From the NCBI RefSeq assembly GCF_022808775.1, contig NZ_JAKZLA010000001.1, forward strand, positions 434,001 through 498,000: 64,000 nt of DNA, written 5' to 3'. Made by a program: the position numbers and the translations under genes. The notes under the pieces were generated by a model. It did not search any database. It was not told the origin of the DNA and saw only the letters and a list, made by a program, of their open reading frames with translations. The stretch comes from Geothrix terrae (GTDB lineage: Bacteria > Acidobacteriota > Holophagae > Holophagales > Holophagaceae). Positions 42,496 through 51,944 of the stretch are shown one piece after another (within the stretch, counting starts at the first letter, position 1; the number at the start of each line of letters is the position of its first letter).

Positions 42496-43689
42496 TCAGG
42501 CGATCACCTTCAGCTCGCGCCCCACCTTGGTGAAGGCGGCGATGGCGTGGTCCAGATCGGCCTTCGTGTGGGCGGCGCTCATCTGAGTGCGGATGCGTGC
42601 CTGGCCCTTGGGCACCACGGGGAAGAAGAAGCCGATAACGTAGACGCCTTCGTCCAGCAGGCGCTTGGCGAACTCCTGGGCCAGGGGGGCGTCGTAGAGC
42701 ATGACGGGCACGATGGGATGCTCGCCGGGCAGCAGCTTGAAGCCGGCCTTCTCCATGCCGGCGCGGAAGTACCTGGCGTTCTCGTGGACCTGCTTGATGA
42801 GCCCCTGGCTGTTCTTCAGGAGGTCGAGCACCTTCAGGGTGGCGGCCACGATGGCGGGGGCCACGGAGTTCGAGAACAGGTAAGGACGGGCCTTCTGCCG
42901 CAGCCAGTCGATGGCGATCTGCTTCCCGGCGATGTAGCCGCCGGAGGCTCCGCCCAGAGCCTTGCCGAAGGTGCCGGTCATGAAGTCCACGCGGCCCATG
43001 ACGCCGCAGTGCTCGTGGGTGCCGCGGCCGTTGGCGCCCATGAAGCCCACGGCGTGGCTGTCGTCCACCATGACCATGGCACCGTGCTTCTCGGCCAGAT
43101 CGCAGATCTCGGCCAGCTTGGCGATGTAGCCGTCCATGCTGAAGACGCCGTCCGTCACCACCAGCTTGAACCGCGCCCCGGCGGCGTCCGCGGCCTTGAG
43201 CTGGGCCTCCAGGTCGGCCATGTCGGAGTTGGCGTAGCGGAAGCGCTGGGCCTTGCAGAGGCGGATGCCGTCGATGATGGAGGCGTGGTTCAGGGCGTCG
43301 CTGATGATCGCGTCCTCCTCACCCAGGAGCCCTTCGAAGATGGCGCCGTTGGCATCGAAGCAGCTGGAGTAGAGCTGGGTGTCTTCGAAGCCCAGGAAGG
43401 CCGCCAGCTTCTGCTCCAGCTCCCGGTGGATGTCCTGGGTGCCGCAGATGAAGCGCACGGAGGCCATGCCGAAGCCGTGGCCGTCCATCACGGCCTTGCC
43501 GGCGGCGATCACCTCGGGATGGTTCGCCAGCCCCAGGTAGTTGTTCGCGCAGAGGCAGACCACATCCCGCCCGTTGGCCTTCATCTGCGGCTGCTGGGGC
43601 GAAGTGATGACGCGCTCGGTCTTGTAGAGCCCGGCCTCCTTCAGCTGCTCGATCTCGCGGGTCAGGTGGGCCAGGTAGGCAGGGTTCAC
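42496..43689 (-). CDS. kbl: Glycine C-acetyltransferase (2-amino-3-ketobutyrate CoA ligase)
   Basis: 397 residues. [16 protein letters not shown] (PLP Asp/His), the PLP lysine in [15 protein letters not shown] near residue 245, and [14 protein letters not shown] are diagnostic of the alpha-oxoamine synthase family. Full-length identity to Kbl rather than BioF is suggested by [28 protein letters not shown]-type N-terminus and by the presence of tdh in the same region. Cleaves 2-amino-3-ketobutyrate to glycine and acetyl-CoA. Confidence 0.95.
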   Translation of the reverse strand: MNPAYLAHLTREIEQLKEAGLYKTERVITSPQQPQMKANGRDVVCLCANNYLGLANHPEVIAAGKAVMDGHGFGMASVRFICGTQDIHRELEQKLAAFLGFEDTQLYSSCFDANGAIFEGLLGEEDAIISDALNHASIIDGIRLCKAQRFRYANSDMADLEAQLKAADAAGARFKLVVTDGVFSMDGYIAKLAEICDLAEKHGAMVMVDDSHAVGFMGANGRGTHEHCGVMGRVDFMTGTFGKALGGASGGYIAGKQIAIDWLRQKARPYLFSNSVAPAIVAATLKVLDLLKNSQGLIKQVHENARYFRAGMEKAGFKLLPGEHPIVPVMLYDAPLAQEFAKRLLDEGVYVIGFFFPVVPKGQARIRTQMSAAHTKADLDHAIAAFTKVGRELKVIA

Positions 43690-43788
43690 GGCGGTCTCCT
43701 AAGCGTCGAAGCTCCATAGGATACTGCGAGGTTGCGTGACGGGCGCCCGGTTGTGTCACCATCCTTGCGAACTGGAAAGGATCCATCC

Positions 43789-44334
43789 ATGCGCCCTGCC
43801 CTGCTCCTGCCCGTCCTCCTCCTGACGCTGGCCTGCAGCTCCAAGCTGGAGCGGGCGAAGGCCGAGGACCTGATCCGCAAGGACTACCCCGTGGTGGTGC
43901 CCGTCACCGTGCCCGAGAAGGCCTCCGCCAAGAAGGGCAGCCCCGAGCACCTGCGCCTGGTGACGTTGAAGGAAAATCTGGACAAGAGCGGCTGGTTCGA
44001 CAGTTCCGTCCAGGCTGACGGCGGGCGGGAGGCCTTCACCTTCCACTTGAAGCCGTCCGCTCCGAAGGACATCAAGGCCGCTCCCAAGGGCTTTTCCATG
44101 CCCGCGGCCGAGGCGGTCTTCGTGCGCGCGGTCCGCATGGAGCCCACCCGCGAAGGCGCCCGCGTGACCTACGAGGTCCGCCTGGACAAGCCCACCGCCC
44201 AGTTCCCGATCTTCCAGTCCCTGCACCCGGACGCCCGGATCGGCCAGACCAAGCAGCGCCACGCCACCTTCGAGCGGCGTCGGGGAGGCTGGGAGCTGAC
44301 GGGCACGGACGAGGCCTTCCGCAAGGCGGAGTGA
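43789..44334 (+). CDS. Hypothetical lipoprotein
   Basis: 181 residues. Signal peptide MRPALLLPVLLLTLACSS with lipobox LTLAC. The remainder has no recognised domain: a Lys/Glu-rich N-terminal part, then strands (AVFVRAVRMEPTREGARVTYEVRL, HATFERRRGGWELTG) suggesting a small beta-domain. AAAGGA lies about eight bases before the ATG. Transcribed away from kbl. Confidence 0.72.
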   Translation: MRPALLLPVLLLTLACSSKLERAKAEDLIRKDYPVVVPVTVPEKASAKKGSPEHLRLVTLKENLDKSGWFDSSVQADGGREAFTFHLKPSAPKDIKAAPKGFSMPAAEAVFVRAVRMEPTREGARVTYEVRLDKPTAQFPIFQSLHPDARIGQTKQRHATFERRRGGWELTGTDEAFRKAE

Positions 44335-44403
44335 TCCGCGTTACATCCTCGTTGCTTGGGTCCCGGGGAGCCCTCCACTACCCTTGAAGGCATCGAGGTT
44401 CCC

Positions 44404-45747
44404 TTGGATCACAGTCCCGCCTTCCGCTTCCGCCGGTTCCTGAACTGGTTCCCCCTGGGACTGACCTACGCGGCCATGTACATGGGCCGCTACAACTTCA
44501 ACATCGTGAAGAACGACATCGGCGCCTGGTACCACCTGGACAAGGCGCAGATGGGCCTCATCGCCTCCGCCGGCTTCTGGACCTACGGCTTGGCCGTGGC
44601 GTTCAACGGCCCCCTGGCGGACCGCATCGGCGGACGCAAGGCCATCCTGGTCGGCGCCATCGGCGCGGCCCTCCTGAACCTGATGATCGGATTCATGTTC
44701 CTGAACAACCATGTGACGCAGATCCTGCTGAGCATGAGCCTGCTCTGGAGCCTGAACATGTACTTCCAGAGCTTCGGCGCCCTCTCCGTGGTCAAGGTGA
44801 ACAGCACCTGGTTCCACGTCAGCGAGCGTGGGGTCTTCGGTGGCATCTTCGGCATCATGATCAGCTCGGGCTACTTCCTGGCGACGACCATCGGCGCCTG
44901 GCTGCTGGCCAGCTTCCGCAGCTGGACGGTCATCTGGTTCGTGCCCGCCGCCGCAATGGCCTTCATGTTCTGCGCGGACTGGTTCCTCGTCAGGAACCGC
45001 CCCAGCCATGCCGGCCACGCGGATTTCGATACCGGCGACGGCTCCAATGCCGCCTCCGCCGACGAGACGCCCCTGCCCCTCGGAGACCTCATGCGGAAGG
45101 TCTTCCACAACCCCATCGTCGTCTCCCTCATCTTCGCGGAGTTCTGCACGGGCTTCGTGCGCCAGGGCGTGATGCTCTACTTCACGGAGTACCTGCAGGA
45201 GGTCTACCACCTCGGGAAAAAGGACCATCTCTTCTGGTGGACGGGCATCGCCTTCATGGGCGGCGGCATTCTGGGCGGCCTGCTCTGCGGCTGGATGAGC
45301 GACAAGCTGTTCCAGTCGCGTCGCCCGCCGGTGGCCTTCCTCTTCTACCTGGTGCAGGTGGTGATGCTGGGGCTGCTGGGCATGGCGCTGGGCCAGGGGA
45401 CCTGGGGCGGCCAGGTCTGGGCGGTGGTGCTGCTGGGCCTCACGGCCATGTTCATCTTCGGTGTCCACGGCATGCTCAGCGGCACCGCCAGCATGGACTT
45501 CGGTGGGCGCAAGGCCGCGGCCTCCGTGGCTGGCGCCCTGGATGGCATCCAGTATATCGGCTCGGGCCTCACGGGCTTCGGCCTGGGCTGGATCCTCAAG
45601 ACCTACGGCTGGGACGGCATCGCCGCCGCCGGCCACCAGCCCGCCCACGCCTGGGTGTGGGTCGGCTCCATCATCCCCTTCAGCCTCATTGGCGCCTTCA
45701 TCATGACCCGCATCTGGCACGCCAAGGCTGGCGCCGGGGCGCACTGA
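44404..45747 (+). CDS. MFS transporter, organophosphate:phosphate antiporter type (GlpT/UhpT-like)
   Basis: About 447 residues, 12 predicted helices. GRYNFNIVKNDIGAWYHLDKAQMGLIASAGFWTYG and LADRIGGRKAILVG match the OPA group; the loop between TM6 and TM7 is long and acidic. Exchanges glycerol-3-phosphate or hexose-phosphate for phosphate in known members. TTG 44404 has GAGG five bases upstream; an in-frame TTG at 44356 is possible but has no ribosome site. Confidence 0.85.
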   Translation: MDHSPAFRFRRFLNWFPLGLTYAAMYMGRYNFNIVKNDIGAWYHLDKAQMGLIASAGFWTYGLAVAFNGPLADRIGGRKAILVGAIGAALLNLMIGFMFLNNHVTQILLSMSLLWSLNMYFQSFGALSVVKVNSTWFHVSERGVFGGIFGIMISSGYFLATTIGAWLLASFRSWTVIWFVPAAAMAFMFCADWFLVRNRPSHAGHADFDTGDGSNAASADETPLPLGDLMRKVFHNPIVVSLIFAEFCTGFVRQGVMLYFTEYLQEVYHLGKKDHLFWWTGIAFMGGGILGGLLCGWMSDKLFQSRRPPVAFLFYLVQVVMLGLLGMALGQGTWGGQVWAVVLLGLTAMFIFGVHGMLSGTASMDFGGRKAAASVAGALDGIQYIGSGLTGFGLGWILKTYGWDGIAAAGHQPAHAWVWVGSIIPFSLIGAFIMTRIWHAKAGAGAH

Positions 45748-45755
45748 ATTCAGGA

Positions 45756-45790
45756 GCTGTCAGCCATCGGCTATCGGCTGTCAGTTATCG
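45756..45790. repeat. Five-copy degenerate heptamer repeat
   Basis: GCTGTCA, GCCATCG, GCTATCG, GCTGTCA and GTTATCG in exact 7 bp phase. Lies between convergent genes; the stop codon of the minus-strand gene (45785-45787) falls in the last unit. Confidence 0.85.
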
Positions 45791-46780
45791 TCCGGCGGAC
45801 GCCAGCTGATCGAACGCTGCCTTGAGGCCGGTGTGGATGGCCTGCACGTCGGCGGGTTTCCAGAGCTTCTGGTCGTCGCGGACGAAGGTGGTCAGGTCGC
45901 TCCGGTTGTCGAAGCGGGCCACGGGCAGGTGGTAGACCTTGGTCTCGTGGCGGTCCCCGGCGGGAACGACGCGCTCCACGCGGATGGTGCCGGACCGGTC
46001 GCTCTGCTCCATGAGCCAGGCCATGTCATCCGTGCCGTACTGGCCCAGCATCACCTCCATGGGGACGCTGTGGTGGAGGATGCTGCCCTGGCCGTCCGGT
46101 CGGCCGCGCTCGATGTTCTTGCGGCGGCTCTCGGCAGGATCCACCCAGACGTAGAGCACAGCCGCCTTCTCGAGGATGGCGGGATCCAGGGTCTGGAAGG
46201 CAGTCTCGTAGCCGTGGGGGGGGCACAGGGGGAAGGCGGAACCATGGGCCCCGCCCCGGGCGGCCTCGATCACCAGGGTGCGGCCAGCCTTGTCCTGGGC
46301 GTTCTGGCGGTTGAGGGCATCCAGCTCGGCGCGGCACTCGGCCTCCAGGACCTCGGCCATGCGCACGCGGATGCGATGGGGGAGGTCGCCCAGGTATTCG
46401 TGCAGGCCCACCTTGGCGTGGGCGGTGTCCAGGCGGTCGAAGAGGTGCTGGGCGGCGCCGGCCACTTCGATCTGGCGGCTGGCCATGAGATTGGCATGGT
46501 CCTCGTTCAGCAGCTCGATGAGGACCGCCCAGGTCCAGTTATCGCGGAAGGGACGGTCCGGGCCGTGGTAGTAGGCGTAGCCCAGTCCGTTCTCCTTCAG
46601 CTCGTCGTCGATGCGATGCATCAGGTGCACGTACGGATAGTCGTCCAGCTGCAGCGTGGCGCCCATGTGGAAGTCGTTCCGGCACTGGTCCGGCGTCAGG
46701 CTGGCCAGGTAGCGGCGCACCTCCGACTTGCCCGAGGCAGGCAGGCTGAAGAGGAGGATCGTGTCGAGGAGCTGGCTCAT
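45785..46780 (-). CDS. Uncharacterised P-loop-like protein
   Basis: 331 residues. The N-terminus LDTILLFSLPASGKSEVRRYL resembles a Walker A (P-A-S-G-K-S) lacking the first Gly of GxxxxGK[ST], as in some nucleotide and polynucleotide kinases. Later VLYVWVDPAESRRKNIERGRPDGQGS is like a kinase LID region rich in Arg. No other family markers were recognised. ATG 46780 is preceded by weak Shine-Dalgarno bases. Single gene, divergent from dnaG. Confidence 0.65.
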   Translation of the reverse strand: MSQLLDTILLFSLPASGKSEVRRYLASLTPDQCRNDFHMGATLQLDDYPYVHLMHRIDDELKENGLGYAYYHGPDRPFRDNWTWAVLIELLNEDHANLMASRQIEVAGAAQHLFDRLDTAHAKVGLHEYLGDLPHRIRVRMAEVLEAECRAELDALNRQNAQDKAGRTLVIEAARGGAHGSAFPLCPPHGYETAFQTLDPAILEKAAVLYVWVDPAESRRKNIERGRPDGQGSILHHSVPMEVMLGQYGTDDMAWLMEQSDRSGTIRVERVVPAGDRHETKVYHLPVARFDNRSDLTTFVRDDQKLWKPADVQAIHTGLKAAFDQLASAGR

Positions 46781-46842
46781 GGGATTCACCGTACGAATCC
46801 TCAAGCATGCCATGAGCCATCATCCTGAGAATCCCGAAGGGT

Positions 46843-46953
46843 AAAACACACGCAGAGGATGCTGAGAAGGCGGAGGGTGCGGAGGTATGCTGGAGAAGGA
46901 TTCTCCTCTGCGCCCTCCGCCACCTCTGCGACCCTCTGCGAGTGTGGTTTCAT
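46843..46953. repeat. Long imperfect intergenic palindrome of CGCAGAGG type
   Basis: The left arm begins AAACACACGCAGAGG and the right arm ends in its near complement (CCTCTGCGAGTGTGGTTT); arms of about 55 bp are built from degenerate CGCAGAGG / GGCGGAGGG units. Located directly upstream of dnaG. Confidence 0.8.
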
Positions 46954-46975
46954 TTTTCAGGAAGCCTCCGAAACC

Positions 46976-48715
46976 ATGCGTGATCGCGAGATCGTCGAGC
47001 GCGTCCGGGACGCGACGGACCTGCTGGCCCTGGTGGGCCAGGCGGTGAGGCTGCGCAAGCAAGGGTCGGCCTTCGTGGGCCTCTGCCCCTTCCACGCCGA
47101 GCGCAGCCCCAGCTTCCAGGTGGTACCCAACCGCGGCTTCTACCACTGCTTCGGCTGTGGCAAGCACGGGGACGCCTTCGCCTGGCTCATGGAGCGCGAG
47201 GGCATGACCTTCCCCGAGGCCCTGGAGCAGTTGGCCCGGGCCGCGGGCATTGACCTGCCCCAGCGCCGGGAGCGGCCGGCGGCCGAGGTGGACCTCGAAA
47301 CCCGGCTTCGCGCCGCTCTGGAAGCCGCCCAGGCCTTCTACGAGCGGCAGCTGGAGCGCCACGAGGCGGCCAGGGCCTACTTGCGTCAGCGAGGCTACGA
47401 AGGCCCCTTCGTGGCCGAGGCAGGCTTCGGGATGGCGCCGGACGGCTGGGATCCCCTGGTGACCCACCTGCGCGGCCTGAACTTCTCCGGCGAGCTGCTG
47501 GAGCAGGCGGGCCTGGCCAGCCGCAGCGAGCGCGGCACCCAGATCGACTTCCTCCGCAACCGCCTGACCATCCCCATCCACGATGCCCGCGGCCGCCTGG
47601 TGGCCTTCGGCGGGCGGGTCATGGGAGAGGGCCAGCCCAAGTACCTCAACACCCGGGACACGGTCCTGTTCCACAAGGGCGAGACCCTCTTCGGCTTCCA
47701 CCGTGCCAAAGGCGCCATGAAGGAAGGGGCCCTGGTGGTCGAGGGCTACTTCGACGTGCTGCAGCTCCACCAGCACGGCATCCACCAGGCCGTGGCGCCC
47801 CTGGGCACGGCCCTCACCGAGGAGCACCTCAAGGCTCTGGGCCGCTTCTCCCGGCGGGTCATCCTCTGCTTCGACGGCGACGCCGCCGGCCGCCGGGCCA
47901 TGGAGAAGAGCCTCCGCCTGGCCCTCCCCCTCGGCTTCGAGGTGCGCCTGCTGGAACTGCCCCAGGGCGAGGACCCTGACACCTGGTGCCTCAAGCTGGG
48001 CGGCGAGGCCTTCCAGGACCTGCTGCGGACCGCGCCGGACTGGACGGCCTTCATGATCGACCGGGCCATGGAGGGCAAGGACCTGCGCCGCATCTCTGAT
48101 CGCATGGGGGCCTTCAAGGACCTGCTGGACTTCCTGCCCTACCTGCCCCGCACCACCGAAAGCCGCGACCTCTTCGCCAGCCTGGCCCACCAGCTCCAGG
48201 TGCCCCTCCAGGAGCTGGATCGGGCGGTGCGCGGCCGGCAGGCTCCGGCGGGGGAAGCGGAGCAGGCCTCTCCTGGCGCCAGTCCCGTGCCCGTGATGGA
48301 CGACCTGATCCGCAGCCTGCTGCTCCTCAGCACCGCTGGCCACTGCCACCGGGTGCAGGAGCTTCCACCCGCCTGGTGGGAAGGGTTGGACGGGGCCCCC
48401 CTGCTCCAGGCTCTGCTGGATGTCGATGGGGACCCGGCCCGCCTTCCCGAGGGGGCGTTGGCGGCGATCCGGAGGCTGGAGGCCCTGGCCAGCCGCCAGG
48501 ATGAAGCTGGCCGGGACGCCGAGGCGCTCGTCGTGAAGCTGGAGGCGCGCTACGTCGACCGGGAGCTCCAGGCCAACAACCGGCTGCTGCAGGACCCGCG
48601 CACCCTCGTGGATGCCGCCCTCACGGATCGGATCATGACCCGCCAGAACGAGCTGCTGGCCCGCCAGAAGGATCTCTCACGCCGCCGGCGGGGGGCGGTG
48701 GGGGGACAGACCTGA
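46976..48715 (+). CDS. dnaG: DNA primase
   Basis: 579 residues. CHC2 zinc finger (CPFHAERSPSF ... YHCFGCG), the RNAP-like basic patch (LRNRLTIPIHDARGRLVAFGGR), TOPRIM motifs VVEGYFDVLQL and LCFDGDAAGRRA. The C-terminal helicase-binding part is divergent, as usual. ATG 46976 is supported by an AGGA upstream. Followed by rpoD, the classical macromolecular-synthesis gene order. Confidence 0.96.
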   Translation: MRDREIVERVRDATDLLALVGQAVRLRKQGSAFVGLCPFHAERSPSFQVVPNRGFYHCFGCGKHGDAFAWLMEREGMTFPEALEQLARAAGIDLPQRRERPAAEVDLETRLRAALEAAQAFYERQLERHEAARAYLRQRGYEGPFVAEAGFGMAPDGWDPLVTHLRGLNFSGELLEQAGLASRSERGTQIDFLRNRLTIPIHDARGRLVAFGGRVMGEGQPKYLNTRDTVLFHKGETLFGFHRAKGAMKEGALVVEGYFDVLQLHQHGIHQAVAPLGTALTEEHLKALGRFSRRVILCFDGDAAGRRAMEKSLRLALPLGFEVRLLELPQGEDPDTWCLKLGGEAFQDLLRTAPDWTAFMIDRAMEGKDLRRISDRMGAFKDLLDFLPYLPRTTESRDLFASLAHQLQVPLQELDRAVRGRQAPAGEAEQASPGASPVPVMDDLIRSLLLLSTAGHCHRVQELPPAWWEGLDGAPLLQALLDVDGDPARLPEGALAAIRRLEALASRQDEAGRDAEALVVKLEARYVDRELQANNRLLQDPRTLVDAALTDRIMTRQNELLARQKDLSRRRRGAVGGQT

Positions 48716-48726
48716 AGATCCGGGCC

Positions 48727-48754
48727 TTGCCTGAACGTACAGATCTCCTATACT
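48727..48754 (+). promoter_or_regulatory. Likely promoter of rpoD
   Basis: -35 TTGCCT (48727-48732), 16 bp spacer, -10 TATACT (48749-48754), in the gap after dnaG. Confidence 0.6.
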
Positions 48755-48862
48755 GAAAAGTTCCGGACTCGGCCCGGTACATTGGCCGTGTTCTGTTTTC
48801 CCCTCGGCCCCGGGTTCCCCCACCCCACCGGCCCGATGCATGCAGTGCTCTTTGAGGTCCGA

Positions 48863-50584
48863 ATGGTTCCGACGCCGCCACGCGATGCCTACTACGCCCT
48901 GACCAAAGCCCTGATCTCCATCGGAAGGAAAAACGGATTCCTGCTGGTCGACCAGCTCAATGACTTCCTCCCCGATACCGCTTCCAGCCCCACGGACCTG
49001 GAACAGGTCATGGGTCTGTTCGCCCGTCTGGGCGTGGGCATCGGCGCCACGGAGGAGGAGGCCCAGGCCGCCCGCGAGGCCATCGAGCCCGAATTCGTCA
49101 TGGTCGAGAGCGGCAAGGGCGACAAGGATCTCGAGATCGAGATCGACAGCCCCGACAGCGACAAGTTCAACGACCCGGTCCGCATGTACCTCAAGGAGAT
49201 GGGCACGGTGCCCCTCCTCAAGCGCGAGGACGAGGTCGAGATCGCCAAGCGCATCGAAGTGGGCGTCCGCAGCGTCATGCGCGCCCTCTCCCGCAGCCGC
49301 CTGGCCGCCAGCCTGCTGATCGACATCGGCAAGATGCTGAAGGAGAACCCCGGCAAGATCCGCGAGGTCGTGGGCCTCTCCGACGAGGTGGACGACGACG
49401 AGGATGCCGAGAGCACCTCCGCCACCCAGCACGTGCACCACCAGTTCGAGAAGCTGCTGGTCTACGACCAGGCCCTCCAGGACCTGCTGGAGGTGAAGCT
49501 CCAGGTGGACGCCGGGACCAAGACCCTGCCCAAGAAGCGCAAGCTGGACCGCGAGATCCTCCAGGCCCGGGGCCGCCTGTCCCGCCAGATCCGCAAGCTG
49601 GGGCTCAACAGCCTCGCCGTCACGCGGCTCATCGACAAGATCACCCACCAGCACAGCCAGGTGATGGCCGGCGAGCGGAAATGCCGCGAGCTGCGGGACC
49701 GCCTCAAGAACCCCGCCTTCGCCAAGCTCAAGGACCGCTACAAGGACGAGCTGGCCCACATCGAGAAGACCCTGGCCGACTTCTTCGAGAAGTACGAGAC
49801 CACCAGCGACAACTTCCACAAGGACTTCAACGGCCTCAAGGCCGCGGAGAGCATCAGCCGCGCCGCCAAGGCCGAGCTCATCGAAGCCAACCTCCGCCTC
49901 GTGGTCAGCATCGCCAAGCGCTACACCAACCGCGGCCTGCAGTTCCTGGACCTGATCCAGGAAGGCAATATCGGCCTCATGAAGGCCGTGGACAAGTTCG
50001 AGTACAGCCGCGGCTTCAAGTTCTCGACCTATGCCACCTGGTGGATCCGGCAGGCCATCACCCGCGCCATCGCGGACCAGGCCCGCACCATCCGCATCCC
50101 GGTCCACATGATCGAGACCATCAACAAGCTCATCCGCACCCAGCGCGAGCTGGTGCAGAAGCTGGGCCGAGAACCCTCCAGCGAGGAGATCGCCCACGCC
50201 ATGGACATGCCCGTGGGCAAGGTCCGCAAGGTCATGAAGATCGCGCAGGAGCCCATCTCGCTGGAGACCCCCATCGGCGAGGAGGAGGACTCCCACCTGG
50301 GCGACTTCATCGAGGACAAGACCGTCGTCTCCCCCGTGGAGCAGGTCGTGCAGCAGCGCCTCAAGGAGACCGTCCGCAACGTGCTGAACACCCTCAGCGA
50401 GCGCGAGGAGCGCGTGCTGCGCATGCGCTTCGGCGTGGGCGACGACGGCTCGGAACACACGCTGGAGGAAGTCGGCAGCGAGTTCGCCGTCACCCGCGAG
50501 CGCATCCGCCAGATCGAATCCAAGGCCCTGCGGAAAATCCGGCACCCGCGTTACTCCAAGACGCTCAAGGCGTTCCTGGGGTAA
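48863..50584 (+). CDS. rpoD: RNA polymerase primary sigma factor (sigma-70)
   Basis: 573 residues. Region 1.2 [16 protein letters not shown], region 2 ([43 protein letters not shown] ... [12 protein letters not shown]), region 3, and region 4 ([41 protein letters not shown]) are intact; the non-conserved stretch between 1.2 and 2.1 is large. Start 48863 is chosen for GAGG five bases upstream; in-frame ATG at 48836 and 48782 would add residues without similarity. Confidence 0.96.
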   Translation: MVPTPPRDAYYALTKALISIGRKNGFLLVDQLNDFLPDTASSPTDLEQVMGLFARLGVGIGATEEEAQAAREAIEPEFVMVESGKGDKDLEIEIDSPDSDKFNDPVRMYLKEMGTVPLLKREDEVEIAKRIEVGVRSVMRALSRSRLAASLLIDIGKMLKENPGKIREVVGLSDEVDDDEDAESTSATQHVHHQFEKLLVYDQALQDLLEVKLQVDAGTKTLPKKRKLDREILQARGRLSRQIRKLGLNSLAVTRLIDKITHQHSQVMAGERKCRELRDRLKNPAFAKLKDRYKDELAHIEKTLADFFEKYETTSDNFHKDFNGLKAAESISRAAKAELIEANLRLVVSIAKRYTNRGLQFLDLIQEGNIGLMKAVDKFEYSRGFKFSTYATWWIRQAITRAIADQARTIRIPVHMIETINKLIRTQRELVQKLGREPSSEEIAHAMDMPVGKVRKVMKIAQEPISLETPIGEEEDSHLGDFIEDKTVVSPVEQVVQQRLKETVRNVLNTLSEREERVLRMRFGVGDDGSEHTLEEVGSEFAVTRERIRQIESKALRKIRHPRYSKTLKAFLG

Positions 50585-50598
50585 GCCAATCCCACACG

Positions 50599-50629
50599 AA
50601 GAAGGGCCCCTCCCGGGGCCCTCTTCTTT
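50599..50629 (+). terminator. Intrinsic terminator of rpoD
   Basis: GC-rich stem AAGAAGGGCCCC/GGGGCCCTCTTCTT with a TCCC loop and a following T-rich end, 15 bases after the rpoD stop. Confidence 0.8.
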
Positions 50630-50660
50630 CATGCCTATCCTTGGTCCACTTGACCGACTC

Positions 50661-51170
50661 TCATCGCGAGCCCCATGCGTGGACGTCTCCCCTCCACTTT
50701 CGGACGAGGCGGATCAAGGCCGCCCCTGTCAGAAGCGCGGGAATCACCTGCAGCACCCCTGTGGCTTCGAAAAAGACATCGTTCGGAAGCTCATAGGCCG
50801 GTGGCGGGAATAACCTCCGCATTAGGCCGGCCGGGGCGCCTGACATGTAAAGTGCGTCCTTCACGAAGTGGTTGTAGCCGCCCTCGAATAACCCGATGAC
50901 GAAGACCGGAACGATCAGGGCCGTGCCTACGAAGATCCAGAAAGCGAGGCTGGAAGTGGCCCATCCCCTCTGTTGCCAAGCTACATGCCGGGCCCCGAAT
51001 AGGATGCCGATGGTGACAACGCTGACCAGCGTCACATGCATGCGCCAGGGCGTGGCGTAGCGGATGGCGCCATAGGCGTGGTGGATGCTGGTCAACATCA
51101 GGACGGAGAAGGCCCACCATGCGGCTCGGGTCATCAGAACGGGAAGGGTTGGCGTGGTAGTACGGGACAT
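50661..51170 (-). CDS. Hypothetical four-helix membrane protein
   Basis: 169 residues. Four hydrophobic segments (AAWWAFSVLMLTSIHHAYG, VTLVSVVTIGILFGARHVAW, LAFWIFVGTALIVPVFVIGLF, VLQVIPALLTGAALIRLV). Not recognised. It starts 31 bases after the peroxiredoxin-like gene and is probably in the same TetR-controlled transcript. Confidence 0.7.
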   Translation of the reverse strand: MSRTTTPTLPVLMTRAAWWAFSVLMLTSIHHAYGAIRYATPWRMHVTLVSVVTIGILFGARHVAWQQRGWATSSLAFWIFVGTALIVPVFVIGLFEGGYNHFVKDALYMSGAPAGLMRRLFPPPAYELPNDVFFEATGVLQVIPALLTGAALIRLVRKWRGDVHAWGSR

Positions 51171-51201
51171 CGGCAGGGCTCCAAGCGACAAGGCCAGGGT
51201 T

Positions 51202-51795
51202 TCAAGAGGGGGAGAAAGAACGGGAAGCCTCGGAGGAGGCGAGCCAGAGGAGTTCATCGACTGACCAGTGATCGTCCGCATGAGCGCCGTACTTGCAAGC
51301 GATGACCCGTCCGCCGGGCGCGATGAGGAAATCGGCGGGTAGTCCCAATCCGCTCTCACCGCGGTCCGGCGGCCCTGGACCAAAGACCGAAAGCCCATGG
51401 ACGATGGCGCCCCAGGCCCGCGGATCCAGGATGGAACGCGCGGATCGCTCTATGCCGAAGGCCATGTACAGCCGCTTCTCGGGGTCCCCGATGACTGCAA
51501 ATGGCAGGGCGCCGTCGTGCCTGCGCAGGGCCTCGGGCGCGGAATGGAAGACGGCGATTTCGCGGATGCCCGCTGCCACCAATTCATCATGGCGGACGGC
51601 GATGGATCGAAGGTGCAGCTTGCAGATGGGGCAACCGGCGAATCGCCGGAACTGAAGGTGCACCATCCGATCCGGGTCTGGAATCTGGATGGGCTCGGAG
51701 TGGATGCCGAGGAGTTCCAGAGGCTCCACCACTGTTCCCACCTTCAATCGCCGAGCCTTCCGGCCTCCGTGATGCTGTGCGTCCATCGTTTGCAT
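51202..51795 (-). CDS. Peroxiredoxin-like (AhpC/TSA, thioredoxin-fold) protein
   Basis: 197 residues. Thioredoxin-type CPIC (FRRFAGCPICKLHLRS) near residue 65, then VFHSAPEALRRH, FAVIGDPEKRLYMAFG and LPADFLIAPGGRVIACKYG, typical of AhpC/TSA-like reductases. Likely reduces peroxides or protein disulfides; substrate unknown. ATG 51795 has GGAG six bases upstream. Divergent from the tetR gene, with an operator-like palindrome 19 bases upstream of its start. Confidence 0.83.
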   Translation of the reverse strand: MQTMDAQHHGGRKARRLKVGTVVEPLELLGIHSEPIQIPDPDRMVHLQFRRFAGCPICKLHLRSIAVRHDELVAAGIREIAVFHSAPEALRRHDGALPFAVIGDPEKRLYMAFGIERSARSILDPRAWGAIVHGLSVFGPGPPDRGESGLGLPADFLIAPGGRVIACKYGAHADDHWSVDELLWLASSEASRSFSPS

Positions 51796-51813
51796 GGGTG
51801 TCTCCGGAGCCAA

Positions 51814-51830
51814 TCGAACACCTTGTTCGA
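51814..51830. promoter_or_regulatory. Operator-like palindrome in the tetR/peroxiredoxin-like intergenic region
   Basis: Perfect 7 bp arms TCGAACA and TGTTCGA around CCT (51814-51830), 19 bases upstream of the peroxiredoxin-like ATG and overlapping the -35 box of the tetR promoter. A second half site TGTTCGA lies at 51923-51929 just before tetR. Size and symmetry are right for a TetR dimer. Confidence 0.62.
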
Positions 51831-51851
51831 AATTAAACACAGCGTCATAAT
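51823..51851 (+). promoter_or_regulatory. Likely tetR promoter
   Basis: -35 TTGTTC (51823-51828), 17 bp spacer, -10 CATAAT (51846-51851). The -35 box is inside the operator-like palindrome, which would allow autorepression. Confidence 0.55.
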
Positions 51852-51944
51852 CCACAACTCCGGTGGCCACGGCCAGTACGACGCCCCCCGGCGAGTTCAA
51901 TTCCGATCAACTGACCCCGACTTGTTCGAAAGCGGAGCGGCCTC

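Noticed and set aside
48677-50632. 651-codon open frame on the minus strand opposite rpoD
   Set aside because: Low-complexity translation rich in Leu, Val, Asp and His with no domain; a GC-driven shadow of rpoD.
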